DNA from: Gracilibacteraceae bacterium
Lineage (GTDB): Bacteria > Bacillota > Desulfitobacteriia > Desulfitobacteriales > Syntrophobotulaceae
Reading direction: 5' to 3'
Length of the DNA stretch: 6,861 nt
Assembly (NCBI GenBank): GCA_031274335.1
Contig: JAISQG010000083.1
Location: forward strand, 1-6,861
Of this stretch, positions 1-6,395 are shown one piece after another. The translations under genes were made by a program, and so were the position numbers. Within the stretch, counting starts at the first letter, position 1, and each line of letters opens with the position of its first letter. The notes below the pieces were generated by a model. It had not been told where the DNA came from. It saw only the letters and a list, made by a program, of their open reading frames with translations, and did no database searches.

Positions 1-36
1 CCAAAATCAGCCCATCCGGTCCGGGGCCGAATGCGC
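1..36. other. Left edge, no assignable gene
   Basis: These 36 bases follow the stop codon of the HD-GYP gene. Reading frames on both strands are open through the short stretch, but none has a plausible start with a ribosome-binding site. No stem plus T-run terminator for the HD-GYP gene is visible before the window ends. Confidence 0.5.
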
Positions 37-1119
37 TCAGGCCGCAGGGGTTTCCGACGCCGGCAGGGAACGCAGGATCACGACATTCAAGTATTGCGGA
101 TTGCGGTACAGGTCAATAATTCTGCCTGAGTCCAATATTTCCACCGTGGGGCGGTTTTTCTGGTTGGAAAGAATCCGGGCCGTCTCATTGTTGCTCAAAA
201 GAACGAGGGAACCGACCGGATAAAGCTCGACTTTCGCGACAAAGGCCTGCACCACGTCGTAATCGAAGGCCGTGCCGCAGCCGCCCATGATGAACTCCAG
301 GGCCTCGGAAGGCGGGGAGGGCGTGCGATAGGGCCGCTGGGAGGTCAGGGCGTCATACACGTCGGCCACGGAGATGATGCGGCTGTAAACATGGATATCT
401 CGCCCTTTCAGGCCGCGGGGATAACCGGTGCCGTCGATTTTTTCATGGTGGTTGCAGACGATTTCTCCGACGTCAGGTGAGCCGATGCCATGTTCTTTTA
501 TATAGGAATAGCCGTGGAGCGGGTGTTTTTTGATTTCTTGAAATTCAATCGGCGTGAGTTTGTCGGGTTTGTTGATGATCTCGAGTGGGACGAATATTTT
601 CCCTATATCGTGCAGGACGGCGCATTGTCCGAGCTTGTTCAGCTTGGCGCGCGGAATCCCCAGGGCGATGCCGATGGCAATGGAAAGAATGGAAACGCTC
701 ATCGAGTGATGGTAAGTGTAATCATCATAGGATTTTATATCGTCAATGTTGATGAGGACGCCTTTGTTGTAAGAGAGAGAGTCAATCAGGTTGTCAACGA
801 CGCTGTCCAGATGTTTAATGACTTTTACGGCTTCCGCGGAGGCTGAGTTTTCGATGGCGCTGAACATATGCTCGATCGCGGTCAGGCCTTCTTGCTTCAA
901 TTGCGGCGAGATGGCGGGCTCGTTGTTCAAGACGAGAGGGGAGGGCTTGTTCGGGTCGTAGATGTAGACTCCCGGCAGGCCGTGCTCTTTCATCCGCTCA
1001 ATAAAACGGGCGGTCAGCTGCTGTCCCTTGGCCAGAAGCGCTGCATCAGCGGAAGATATAAAAACGTCCTGGCCGACAGTCATGCCGATGCGCAAATTAT
1101 CAATTTCAACAAATCGCAT
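37..1119 (-). CDS. HD-GYP domain protein, probable cyclic-di-GMP phosphodiesterase
   Basis: This is a 360-residue cytosolic protein with no signal peptide or clear membrane segment. Residues 1-55 form a small N-terminal domain (MRFVEIDNLRIGMTVG) common in clostridial HD-GYP proteins, followed by a linker helix region. The catalytic domain spans about 125-330. The metal and active-site residues appear complete: H138 in YHHSMSVS, HDIGK at 170-174, H199, H224-H225-E226, the signature DGTGYP at 229-234, D253 and the ALTSQRPYR stretch. Proteins of this family hydrolyse cyclic-di-GMP to pGpG or GMP; activity here is inferred. An upstream TTG at 1140 would add seven residues, but the ATG at 1119 is preferred because GGAG (1128-1131) lies 8 nt before it. 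The gene follows the lysA-like gene after 146 bp and has its own candidate promoter. Without a receiver or sensor domain its input signal is unknown. Confidence 0.93.
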   Translation of the reverse strand: MRFVEIDNLRIGMTVGQDVFISSADAALLAKGQQLTARFIERMKEHGLPGVYIYDPNKPSPLVLNNEPAISPQLKQEGLTAIEHMFSAIENSASAEAVKVIKHLDSVVDNLIDSLSYNKGVLINIDDIKSYDDYTYHHSMSVSILSIAIGIALGIPRAKLNKLGQCAVLHDIGKIFVPLEIINKPDKLTPIEFQEIKKHPLHGYSYIKEHGIGSPDVGEIVCNHHEKIDGTGYPRGLKGRDIHVYSRIISVADVYDALTSQRPYRTPSPPSEALEFIMGGCGTAFDYDVVQAFVAKVELYPVGSLVLLSNNETARILSNQKNRPTVEILDSGRIIDLYRNPQYLNVVILRSLPASETPAA

Positions 1120-1165
1120 AAAGGAAACTCCATTCAGCAAACTGCATTTAAGGTGCGCAAAATAA

Positions 1166-1177
1166 GGGGCAAACCCC
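1166..1177 (-). other. Small GC hairpin in the HD-GYP leader
   Basis: The leader transcript contains GGGG-TTTG-CCCC followed by TTATTTT. This is a four-pair stem with a four-base loop and a U-rich tail. It could act as a weak pause or attenuator, but the stem is short for an intrinsic terminator. It is recorded as structure only. Confidence 0.25.
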
Positions 1178-1192
1178 GAAATGCTCGCTTTA

Positions 1193-1222
1193 ATTATACA
1201 CCTGCCGGCGCCGAAAAGACAA
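1193..1222 (-). promoter_or_regulatory. Candidate sigma-70 promoter for the HD-GYP gene
   Basis: On the minus strand, TTGTCT (1217-1222) and a perfect TATAAT (1193-1198) are separated by 18 bases. Transcription would begin near 1186 and leave a leader of about 67 nt before the ATG at 1119. The -35 box matches consensus at 4 of 6 positions. The site lies in the gap after the lysA-like gene, where no terminator is evident, so the HD-GYP gene may be expressed both from here and by read-through. Confidence 0.6.
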
Positions 1223-1265
1223 GGCTAAATTAACTTTTTTTGCGGTTTTGAATTGAGGTGAAATT

Positions 1266-2525
1266 TCAGCACGGGTTCAGGCGGCATTCAGGCAGCGTGG
1301 CGAAATAATCATCCACCGTCTCGGCGCGGCGAATCTGTTTCACCTCGCCGTTCATTTCCAGCAGCAGTTCTTTGGAACGCAATTTGCCGTTGTAATTGAA
1401 GCCCATTGCATGCCCGTGCGCCCCCGTGTCATGAATGACGAGGATATCGCCCCGCTCCAGCAGAGGCAGCGGGCGGTCAATCGCAAATTTGTCATTGTTT
1501 TCACACAAACTGCCCGTCACGTCGTAAACCCGGTCATACGGAGCGGTGGTTTTGCCGAGCGGAGTGATATGGTGGTAAGCCCCGTACAAAGCCGGGCGCA
1601 TCAGATCAGCCATGCAGGCGTCGAGCCCGGCATACTGCTTGTAAATATCCTTTATGTGGCGGACGGACGTCACGAGCCATCCGAACGGCCCTGTCATCAT
1701 CCGGCCGCACTCCAGCGCGACGCGCGGCGAACCGAGGCCGCGGCCTGTGATGTGCTCCGCGTAAAGCCGTTCTGTTTCGCGGCCCAAATACTCCAAATCC
1801 ACGGGATCTTCCTCCGGGCGGTATGGTATGCCTATGCCGCCGCCGAGGTTGATGAATTCGACCCTTATACCCAGAGTATCAAATAATTCTCCCGCCAGCT
1901 CAAACATCATGCGTGCGGTATCAATAAAATAATCCGGGTTGATTTCATTGGATATGATCATGGTGTGAACGCCGAAACGCTTGACGCCCCAAAGGCGCGC
2001 CTGCTCAAAGCCGGCAAAAAGCTGTTCTTTTGTCACGCCGTATTTCGCTTCCTGCGGGTTGCCGATAATGGCGTTTCCCTGCCGCAAAGGGCCCGGGTTG
2101 TAGCGAAAAGATATTATGTCCGGCAGCCCCGCCGTTTCGCGGAGAAAAGGCAGATGGCTCAGATCATCGAGATTGATCAGCGCGCCGATTTCCATCGCCT
2201 TGCGATATTCTTCTTCCGGCGTGTCATTCGAGGTGAACACGATTTCATGCCCCCGCAGCCCCGCCATTTCCGCCAGGAGCAGCTCCGGCAGCGAGCTGCA
2301 GTCGGCACCCGCGCCCTCGGCGTGGAGAGCGCGCAGCAAAAAAGGGTTGGGAGCCGCTTTTACCGCAAAATACTCCTTAAAGTCCGGCAGGCCCGCGAAG
2401 GCAGCAAGCAGGCGGCGTGCGTTCTGGCGGATTCCTCGCTCGTCGTACAAATGAAACGGTGTGCCAAAAGTTTTTACAATATCCCGCAGTTTATCATCAC
2501 TAAGTGGCAGTTTTTTTTCTGTCAT
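1266..2525 (-). CDS. lysA: Diaminopimelate decarboxylase-like PLP enzyme (atypical LysA subgroup)
   Basis: This 419-residue protein has the fold-III (alanine racemase-like) decarboxylase layout: an N-terminal TIM barrel and a C-terminal beta domain. Family members typically make lysine from meso-diaminopimelate with CO2 release. The PLP lysine is K56 in YFAVKAAPN. The glycine loop is NLGGGIG (226-232), the phosphate-loop equivalent is ECGR (272-275), the catalytic cysteine motif is CENND (341-345), and the C-terminal motif is GAHGHAMGFNYN (368-379). Several positions depart from classic LysA. The usual HIGSQ appears as M-I-I-S-N (189-193), EPGR is ECGR, and GAYG is GAHG. It therefore belongs to a divergent subgroup, and another substrate is possible. 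The ATG start is supported by GGGGAG (2532-2537) 6 nt upstream. It lies 12 nt after the TetR gene, so the two are probably co-transcribed. No other lysine-pathway gene is in the window. Confidence 0.8.
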   Translation of the reverse strand: MTEKKLPLSDDKLRDIVKTFGTPFHLYDERGIRQNARRLLAAFAGLPDFKEYFAVKAAPNPFLLRALHAEGAGADCSSLPELLLAEMAGLRGHEIVFTSNDTPEEEYRKAMEIGALINLDDLSHLPFLRETAGLPDIISFRYNPGPLRQGNAIIGNPQEAKYGVTKEQLFAGFEQARLWGVKRFGVHTMIISNEINPDYFIDTARMMFELAGELFDTLGIRVEFINLGGGIGIPYRPEEDPVDLEYLGRETERLYAEHITGRGLGSPRVALECGRMMTGPFGWLVTSVRHIKDIYKQYAGLDACMADLMRPALYGAYHHITPLGKTTAPYDRVYDVTGSLCENNDKFAIDRPLPLLERGDILVIHDTGAHGHAMGFNYNGKLRSKELLLEMNGEVKQIRRAETVDDYFATLPECRLNPC

Positions 2526-2537
2526 GATATTCTCCCC

Positions 2538-3149
2538 TCAGCCGTGCAACACAGGGGCCTGATCCGCCCGGAGTTCAGGCTTGACTCCTATGCTATTCTC
2601 CAGCCAGGAGCGGTAAGTGGCTGCAAAGTCAAAAGCGCCGTTCAGCGTGATCCACAGATCCAGCAAGCCGAGAAACTGCGTCCAGCCAACAAGAACCAGC
2701 GTGTGCGCATCCGCCGGGCAAATAATCTCCCCCGCCTGCTGCGCTTTTTCAATGAGGAACGCCTCCAGTTTGTGCGCGTCGCTTTTAAAATCCGCGTATA
2801 CCCGTGTTTTATCCTGCAAAACCGCCCGTAACTCCTTCATGATTTCGCAGCCGCAGTCCACAATGAAATTTACCAGTGGTGATTTCACCTGCCAAAGCTG
2901 CTCGGCAAAAGAAGCGCCCGACAAAAATATCGCCGACAATTCGCTCGCGTTCAGCTGTTTTTGCTCGCCCATGCAGGCCAGCAGCAAATCCCTTTTAGAG
3001 GCAAAATAGTAATAAAATGTCTTCTTAGAAATCTCCGCGTGGGCGCAAATCTGCTCAACCGTTATGGACTCAAATTCCCGCACACGGAACAAAGGTCGCG
3101 CGCAAGCGATGATCCTGTCTTTCGCGCTGGTTTTCACGCTTTTTTGCAA
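2538..3149 (-). CDS. TetR/AcrR-family transcriptional regulator
   Basis: This 203-residue protein has the TetR architecture. The N-terminal DNA-binding domain covers about residues 8-58, with the helix-turn-helix segment ITVEQICAHAEISKKTFYYYF at about 29-49 followed by ASKRDLLLA. The remaining helical C-terminal domain (about 70-195) would bind a ligand and dimerise; I do not recognise a ligand class. The start is a TTG (3147-3149), chosen because AGGAGG (3158-3163) sits 8 nt upstream; a GTG four codons later is too far from it. The gene is 13 nt after hfq and 12 nt before the lysA-like gene, so it probably lies in the same transcript and may regulate this unit. No target can be assigned from sequence alone. 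Confidence 0.9.
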   Translation of the reverse strand: MQKSVKTSAKDRIIACARPLFRVREFESITVEQICAHAEISKKTFYYYFASKRDLLLACMGEQKQLNASELSAIFLSGASFAEQLWQVKSPLVNFIVDCGCEIMKELRAVLQDKTRVYADFKSDAHKLEAFLIEKAQQAGEIICPADAHTLVLVGWTQFLGLLDLWITLNGAFDFAATYRSWLENSIGVKPELRADQAPVLHG

Positions 3150-3157
3150 GGTAAAGA

Positions 3158-3163
3158 CCTCCT
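3158..3163 (-). promoter_or_regulatory. Ribosome-binding site of the TetR gene, touching the hfq stop
   Basis: AGGAGG on the minus strand lies 8 nt before a TTG codon. Its first base is also the last base of the hfq TAA stop (3163-3165). The site decides the TTG start of the regulator and suggests that its translation is coupled to hfq termination. Confidence 0.75.
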
Positions 3164-3411
3164 TATTCCTCTGCCTCCTGCCCCGCTAAAAAATTCAGTG
3201 TCACCGGGCGGTTAGGCATAACTGTGGATATCGCGTGCTTAAAAATCAGCTGCTGTTTTCCGTCGAACTCCAAAAAAACAGTGTAATTGTCAAAGCCGCG
3301 CACTATCCCTTTAAGTTGAAACCCATTAACCAGATAAATAGTCACCGATACGTTTTCTTTGCGCAACTGATTCAAAAATGTATCCTGCAGATTCAAAACC
3401 GTCTTCGTCAT
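3163..3411 (-). CDS. hfq: RNA chaperone Hfq
   Basis: This 82-residue protein has the Sm-like Hfq fold, which assembles into a hexameric ring that binds small RNAs and mRNAs. Visible hallmarks are the N-terminal [11 protein letters not shown], with Q9 and D10 in the positions of the uridine-binding Gln-Asp pair. The Sm1 region includes [14 protein letters not shown] with F40. The Sm2 signature is [10 protein letters not shown] (57-66), carrying the K-H pair. The lateral-rim patch is R17-K18-E19-N20, less basic than the enterobacterial RRER, and the C-terminal tail is short and acidic (GQEAEE), as in Gram-positive Hfq. A longer open frame exists upstream, but the ATG at 3411 is chosen because GGAGGGG (3418-3424) precedes it by 6 nt and it gives the family length. 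The gene follows miaA after 135 bp, with its own candidate promoter, and is tightly linked to the TetR gene. Confidence 0.97.
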   Translation of the reverse strand: MTKTVLNLQDTFLNQLRKENVSVTIYLVNGFQLKGIVRGFDNYTVFLEFDGKQQLIFKHAISTVMPNRPVTLNFLAGQEAEE

Positions 3412-3441
3412 CCCCAACCCCTCCGTTATTTCTCTGTTAGA

Positions 3442-3467
3442 CTTGTTATAGTTTATTTTGTAACAAG
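3442..3467 (-). repeat. Inverted repeat in the hfq leader, possible operator or hairpin
   Basis: A perfect 7-bp inverted repeat, CTTGTTA and TAACAAG, is separated by 12 A/T-rich bases. It lies immediately downstream of the proposed hfq transcription start, at roughly +5 to +30. It could be a repressor operator, for example for the co-encoded TetR protein, or a 5' stem-loop in the hfq mRNA. Which of these applies cannot be decided from the sequence. Confidence 0.5.
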
Positions 3468-3478
3468 CCCTTATGCTT

Positions 3479-3507
3479 ATTCTACACGACTTACGCGCTG
3501 TCCGCAA
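3479..3507 (-). promoter_or_regulatory. Candidate promoter of the hfq-tetR-lysA unit
   Basis: On the minus strand, TTGCGG (3502-3507) and TAGAAT (3479-3484) are separated by 17 bases. The -10 matches 5 of 6 consensus positions; the -35 is weaker. The predicted start near 3472 gives a leader of about 60 nt before the hfq ATG. The promoter lies in the 135-bp gap between miaA and hfq, so hfq need not depend on mutL-miaA read-through. Confidence 0.5.
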
Positions 3508-3546
3508 TAGGCCGCGGCAAAATAAGCGTTATTTATCGACAGATCC

Positions 3547-4476
3547 TTACACGCGTTCTGAAATTCTTTTCATCTGGGCTGCTATTTCCTGCACTGAGGC
3601 CTCCGAGACGTCAAACCAGATAAAGCGCGGATCGCGGCGAAACCATGTCCATTGCCGCTTGGCAAAGTGACGGGTATCGCGCCGCAAAAGCCTCAATGTC
3701 TCACCCTCCGTGGTGAGTCCGCGCAAATAGGCGACGGCGTGCCGATAGCCAATGCTGCGCAAAGGTTTGAGTGCGGGCGGGTATCCCGCGCCCAGAAGCG
3801 CCGCCGTTTCTTCGATCAGCCCACCGCGGAGCATCGCGGCGGCTCGCTCGTTGATGCGCTCGTACAGCCATGGGCGCGGCGCGGTCAGCCCAAAAAGCAA
3901 GACTCCGGGCAGGGGGGGGTACTCGCGCTCCGCGAAGCGGCGCTGTTCGGAAAGCGGGCGGCCGGTCAAATCAATGACCTCCAGCGCCCGGATCAGGCGG
4001 GCTTTGTCACTGGGGTGGAGGCGCGCCGCCAGAACCGGATCTCGCTCGCGCAACTCCCGGTGCAGCGCCTCCGTTCCCGCCCGTCCGGCCAGCGCGGCCC
4101 AACGCTCTTTTGCCGCGTCGTCGCCGGGCGCGGCAAAGGAAAAGCCATCCAAAAGACCCCGCAGGTAAAGCCCTGCCCCTCCGACGACGACCGGAACTTT
4201 TCCCCGCGCGCTGATGTCCGCCGCGCAGGCCGCGGCCCTGGTCTGAAAATCGGCGGCTGTGAACGGTTCCGCCGGGTCTAGCTCGTCCAGCAGATGATGA
4301 GGCACGCCGCGCTTTTCCGCGGTTGTCGGCTTGGCGGAGCCGATATTCAGGCTCTTGTACACCTGGACGGAGTCGCCGGAAATGATTTCCCCGTTGAGCG
4401 TGAGCGCGAGTTCCGTGCCGACGGCGCTTTTGCCCACGGCCGTCGGCCCGGCGATGACGATAAGTTTGACTGACAT
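3547..4476 (-). CDS. miaA: tRNA dimethylallyltransferase MiaA
   Basis: This 309-residue enzyme transfers a dimethylallyl group from DMAPP to N6 of adenosine 37 in tRNAs reading UNN codons. The P-loop is GPTAVGKS (10-17), followed by SGDSVQVYK with D35 (the presumed general base) and S36. The substrate loop GSAKPT (46-51) is the family's GTAKP-type motif. VGGAGLYLRG (GGAGLY at 99-104) corresponds to the usual GGTGLY and has Ala in place of Thr at 101. The C-terminal tRNA-facing segment RHFAKRQWTWFRRD is intact. The ATG at 4476 is preferred over a TTG at 4485 because AGGA (4487-4490) is 10 nt before the ATG but only 1 nt before the TTG. That ribosome-binding site overlaps the mutL TAG stop, indicating coupled translation. 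A run of eight C on the coding strand (3912-3919 on the given strand) is noted separately. Confidence 0.96.
   Translation of the reverse strand: MSVKLIVIAGPTAVGKSAVGTELALTLNGEIISGDSVQVYKSLNIGSAKPTTAEKRGVPHHLLDELDPAEPFTAADFQTRAAACAADISARGKVPVVVGGAGLYLRGLLDGFSFAAPGDDAAKERWAALAGRAGTEALHRELRERDPVLAARLHPSDKARLIRALEVIDLTGRPLSEQRRFAEREYPPLPGVLLFGLTAPRPWLYERINERAAAMLRGGLIEETAALLGAGYPPALKPLRSIGYRHAVAYLRGLTTEGETLRLLRRDTRHFAKRQWTWFRRDPRFIWFDVSEASVQEIAAQMKRISERV
3912..3919 (-). repeat. G8/C8 mononucleotide tract inside miaA
   Basis: Eight consecutive G on the given strand are read as C8 in miaA, within codons TAC CCC CCC CTG for Y-P-P-L. The reading frame is intact with exactly eight. A gain or loss of one base would shift the frame upstream of the C-terminal tRNA-binding half. 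Confidence 0.85.
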
Positions 4477-4488
4477 GGCAGACAATTC

Positions 4489-6306
4489 CTAAGTTCTATA
4501 AAATCTTTTCTCTAATTCCGCGCGGCTCATTTTCATGAGTACCGGCCGCCCGTGCGGACAGGTATATGGATTTTCCGTTTGCCCCAGCATATGAAGCAGT
4601 TCTTCCATAGCCGGCAAAGCAAGCGTTTCCTCCGCCTTGACCGAACCGCGGCAGGCCGTGAGAAAAACCCAGCGCTCCAGCAGCCGGTCCGCGCCCGGAG
4701 GCTCTTTGCCCTCCAAAACTTCAGCCAGAAAACGCCTGAAAACTTCCGCCGGCGTGAAATAGGGGCCCGTGCAGGGAACAGCCCGCAGAAGATATGTTTG
4801 CGGCCCGAATTCCTCCACGATGAAACCCATGTCGCGCAAAAGCCCGTAATGCTCCAAGAAAGCCTGTTCCTCCTGCCAGGAAAACTCCAGAGTTTCCGGC
4901 GCCAGCAGGGTTTGGGCGGTAGCCCCGCGCTCCTTCGTCTCGCGCAGCAAGCGCTCATAGCGCACCCGCTCGTGCGCGGCATGCTGATCTATGATATACA
5001 GGCTCGTCGCGTCGGCGGCCAGTATATATGTGCGGAAAAGCTGCGCCAGCGGGCGCAGCGTCGCAAAATGGCTGATCGGCGCTTCTTCTTCCTCGGCGGG
5101 CGGCGGAGTAAGCTGCGCCAGCTTCGGCTCCCGCAGGCCTGCCTCATCAGCGGATGCGTAGGCCGGCTGCGCTTCCAGCCATTCAGAGCGTTCCTTCGCC
5201 GGCGGGGCGTACACCAGTCTCATCTGCTCCGGCGTCGGATTAGGCGGCCGCAATTCATGGCGAGCCGCCGGCGGCGAGCTGATTTCCCGGTCATTCCAGT
5301 CAAGCGTCCGCGCCGGTTTCAGCGCAAGCAGTGCCGCGCGCGCGCTCTCGCGCAAAAATTCCCCGACTTCCCGCTCCCGCCGGAATTTTACCTCCAGTTT
5401 TGCCGGATGCACATTGACGTCAAATTCAGCGGCGGGCAGCGTCAGACGCAACGCGGCCAGAGGATGAACCTTATCCGGCATCAGGGTATGGTAGGCGTCT
5501 TTCAAAGCCCAGGCCAACACCTGCGAGCGTATGACGCGCGTGTTCAGCAGAAAAACCTGGCTCCGGCGGTTGGCGCGGGCAAAACCCGGCTCGCCGGCAA
5601 AACCGCTGATGCTCCATTCTCCCCGCTGCGCCTCGACGGGCGTCATGCGTCGCGCCGTTTCCCGCCCGAAAACGGCACCGATCACATCAAGCAAGCGCCC
5701 GTTCCCAGGCGTGACCAATACGGCCTTCCCGTCCCGGTACAGCCGGAAGGACACGTCCGGGCGGCCCAGGGCCAATTTGCCCGTCATTTCGGCGATGAGT
5801 CCGGCCTCGGTTTGAGGCGAACGCAGAAATTTCCGCCGGGCAGGCGTGTTAAAAAACAAATCCTCCACCGTCACCGTCGTGCCCACGGGACTGCCGGCGG
5901 CGTTCACCGGCGCCGTCGAGCCTCCTTCGGACTGAATCAGGTAGCCGGACGTTTCTCCCTCCGCCCTGGAAAGTATGCTGAGACGCGAGACGGCGGCGAT
6001 GCTGGCGAGCGCTTCTCCGCGAAAACCCATTGTCCCCAGATGTTGGAGGTCTTCAATTTGGGTGAGCTTGCTTGTCGCGTGCGGCATGAGCGCCAGTTCC
6101 AACTCGTCGCGCCGAATGCCGTGCCCGTTGTCCCGCACGCGAATCAGTGTGTCGCCCGCGCCTTCCGCCTGGATTTCCACTTGCGTGGCGCCGGCGTCGA
6201 GCGCGTTTTCCACCAATTCCTTTACGACCGAAAGGGGGCGTTCCACCACTTCTCCGGCCGCGATGCGATTTATTGTATTTATTTCTAAAATTTGTATTTT
6301 TGCCAT
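4489..6306 (-). CDS. mutL: DNA mismatch repair protein MutL, endonuclease type
   Basis: This 605-residue protein couples MutS mismatch recognition to strand incision and excision. The N-terminal GHKL ATPase (about 1-330) shows the complete motifs: VVKELVENALDAGA with E33/N34, DNGHGI (59-64), HATSKL (76-81) and GTMGFRGEAL (91-100), then the conserved FFNTPARRKF and NVHPAK segments. A Pro/Ala/Glu-rich linker runs from about 335 to 410. The C-terminal domain carries the endonuclease motif DQHAAHERVRYE (440-451), an ACR motif (551-553) and CPHGRP (583-588), which together bind metal in nicking MutL proteins. QTLLAP (465-470) lies where the beta-clamp-binding motif is found in Bacillus MutL. The ATG start has only a weak site (AGG, 6 nt upstream). 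mutS is not immediately upstream; instead a divergent, AT-rich gene is found. miaA starts 12 nt downstream. Confidence 0.98.
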   Translation of the reverse strand: MAKIQILEINTINRIAAGEVVERPLSVVKELVENALDAGATQVEIQAEGAGDTLIRVRDNGHGIRRDELELALMPHATSKLTQIEDLQHLGTMGFRGEALASIAAVSRLSILSRAEGETSGYLIQSEGGSTAPVNAAGSPVGTTVTVEDLFFNTPARRKFLRSPQTEAGLIAEMTGKLALGRPDVSFRLYRDGKAVLVTPGNGRLLDVIGAVFGRETARRMTPVEAQRGEWSISGFAGEPGFARANRRSQVFLLNTRVIRSQVLAWALKDAYHTLMPDKVHPLAALRLTLPAAEFDVNVHPAKLEVKFRREREVGEFLRESARAALLALKPARTLDWNDREISSPPAARHELRPPNPTPEQMRLVYAPPAKERSEWLEAQPAYASADEAGLREPKLAQLTPPPAEEEEAPISHFATLRPLAQLFRTYILAADATSLYIIDQHAAHERVRYERLLRETKERGATAQTLLAPETLEFSWQEEQAFLEHYGLLRDMGFIVEEFGPQTYLLRAVPCTGPYFTPAEVFRRFLAEVLEGKEPPGADRLLERWVFLTACRGSVKAEETLALPAMEELLHMLGQTENPYTCPHGRPVLMKMSRAELEKRFYRT

Positions 6307-6365
6307 TATATGCCTGCCTGTTTTACTGACCGGCCTCCGCCTGAACCAGACCTCAGTCGCTTTTC

Positions 6366-6389
6366 CGGCGGTGTGCGCGGCTCCGCCGC
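6366..6389 (-). other. Alternative GC hairpins at the 5' end of the mutL leader
   Basis: Two mutually exclusive stems are visible. GCGGC-GGA-GCCGC (6377-6389) is a 5-bp stem with a 3-base loop. CGGCGG pairing with CCGCCG (6383-6388 with 6366-6371) is a 6-bp stem with an 11-base loop. Both would form within the first two dozen bases of the predicted mutL transcript. They lack a U-tract, so they are not terminators. Confidence 0.4.
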
Positions 6390-6395
6390 AAAATC

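Noticed and set aside
1..120. Minus-strand frame reading GNPCGLSAFGPGPDGLIL across the HD-GYP stop as the start of another gene
   Set aside because: No ATG, GTG or TTG with a ribosome-binding site precedes it, and only a few dozen bases are available.
1161..1178. AGGGGCAAACC-like string resembling part of a GEMM-I cyclic-di-GMP riboswitch near the HD-GYP gene
   Set aside because: It is on the strand opposite to the HD-GYP gene, and the second half of the aptamer (the GGGACGCAAAGCC-like part) is absent.
1965..2831. 288-codon open frame on the plus strand across the lysA-like and TetR genes
   Set aside because: It crosses two well-supported genes on the other strand and shows no domain.
3412..3507. 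N-terminal extension of Hfq by 32 residues to a start at 3507
   Set aside because: Hfq does not carry such an extension. The ATG at 3411 has a strong ribosome-binding site, and the proposed promoter lies inside the extension.
3494..3520. GCCGCGGC palindrome in the miaA-hfq gap as a regulator site
   Set aside because: An 8-bp GC palindrome is expected by chance in GC-rich DNA and has no other support.
3525..3540. AAATAA-N3-TTATTT hairpin after miaA as a terminator
   Set aside because: The stem is A/T only and no T-run follows, so it is unlikely to stop RNA polymerase.
4552..6288. 578-codon open frame on the plus strand opposite mutL
   Set aside because: It mirrors an intact, fully motif-bearing mutL in GC-rich DNA. 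Its translation is Arg/Gln-rich low-complexity sequence with no recognisable domain.
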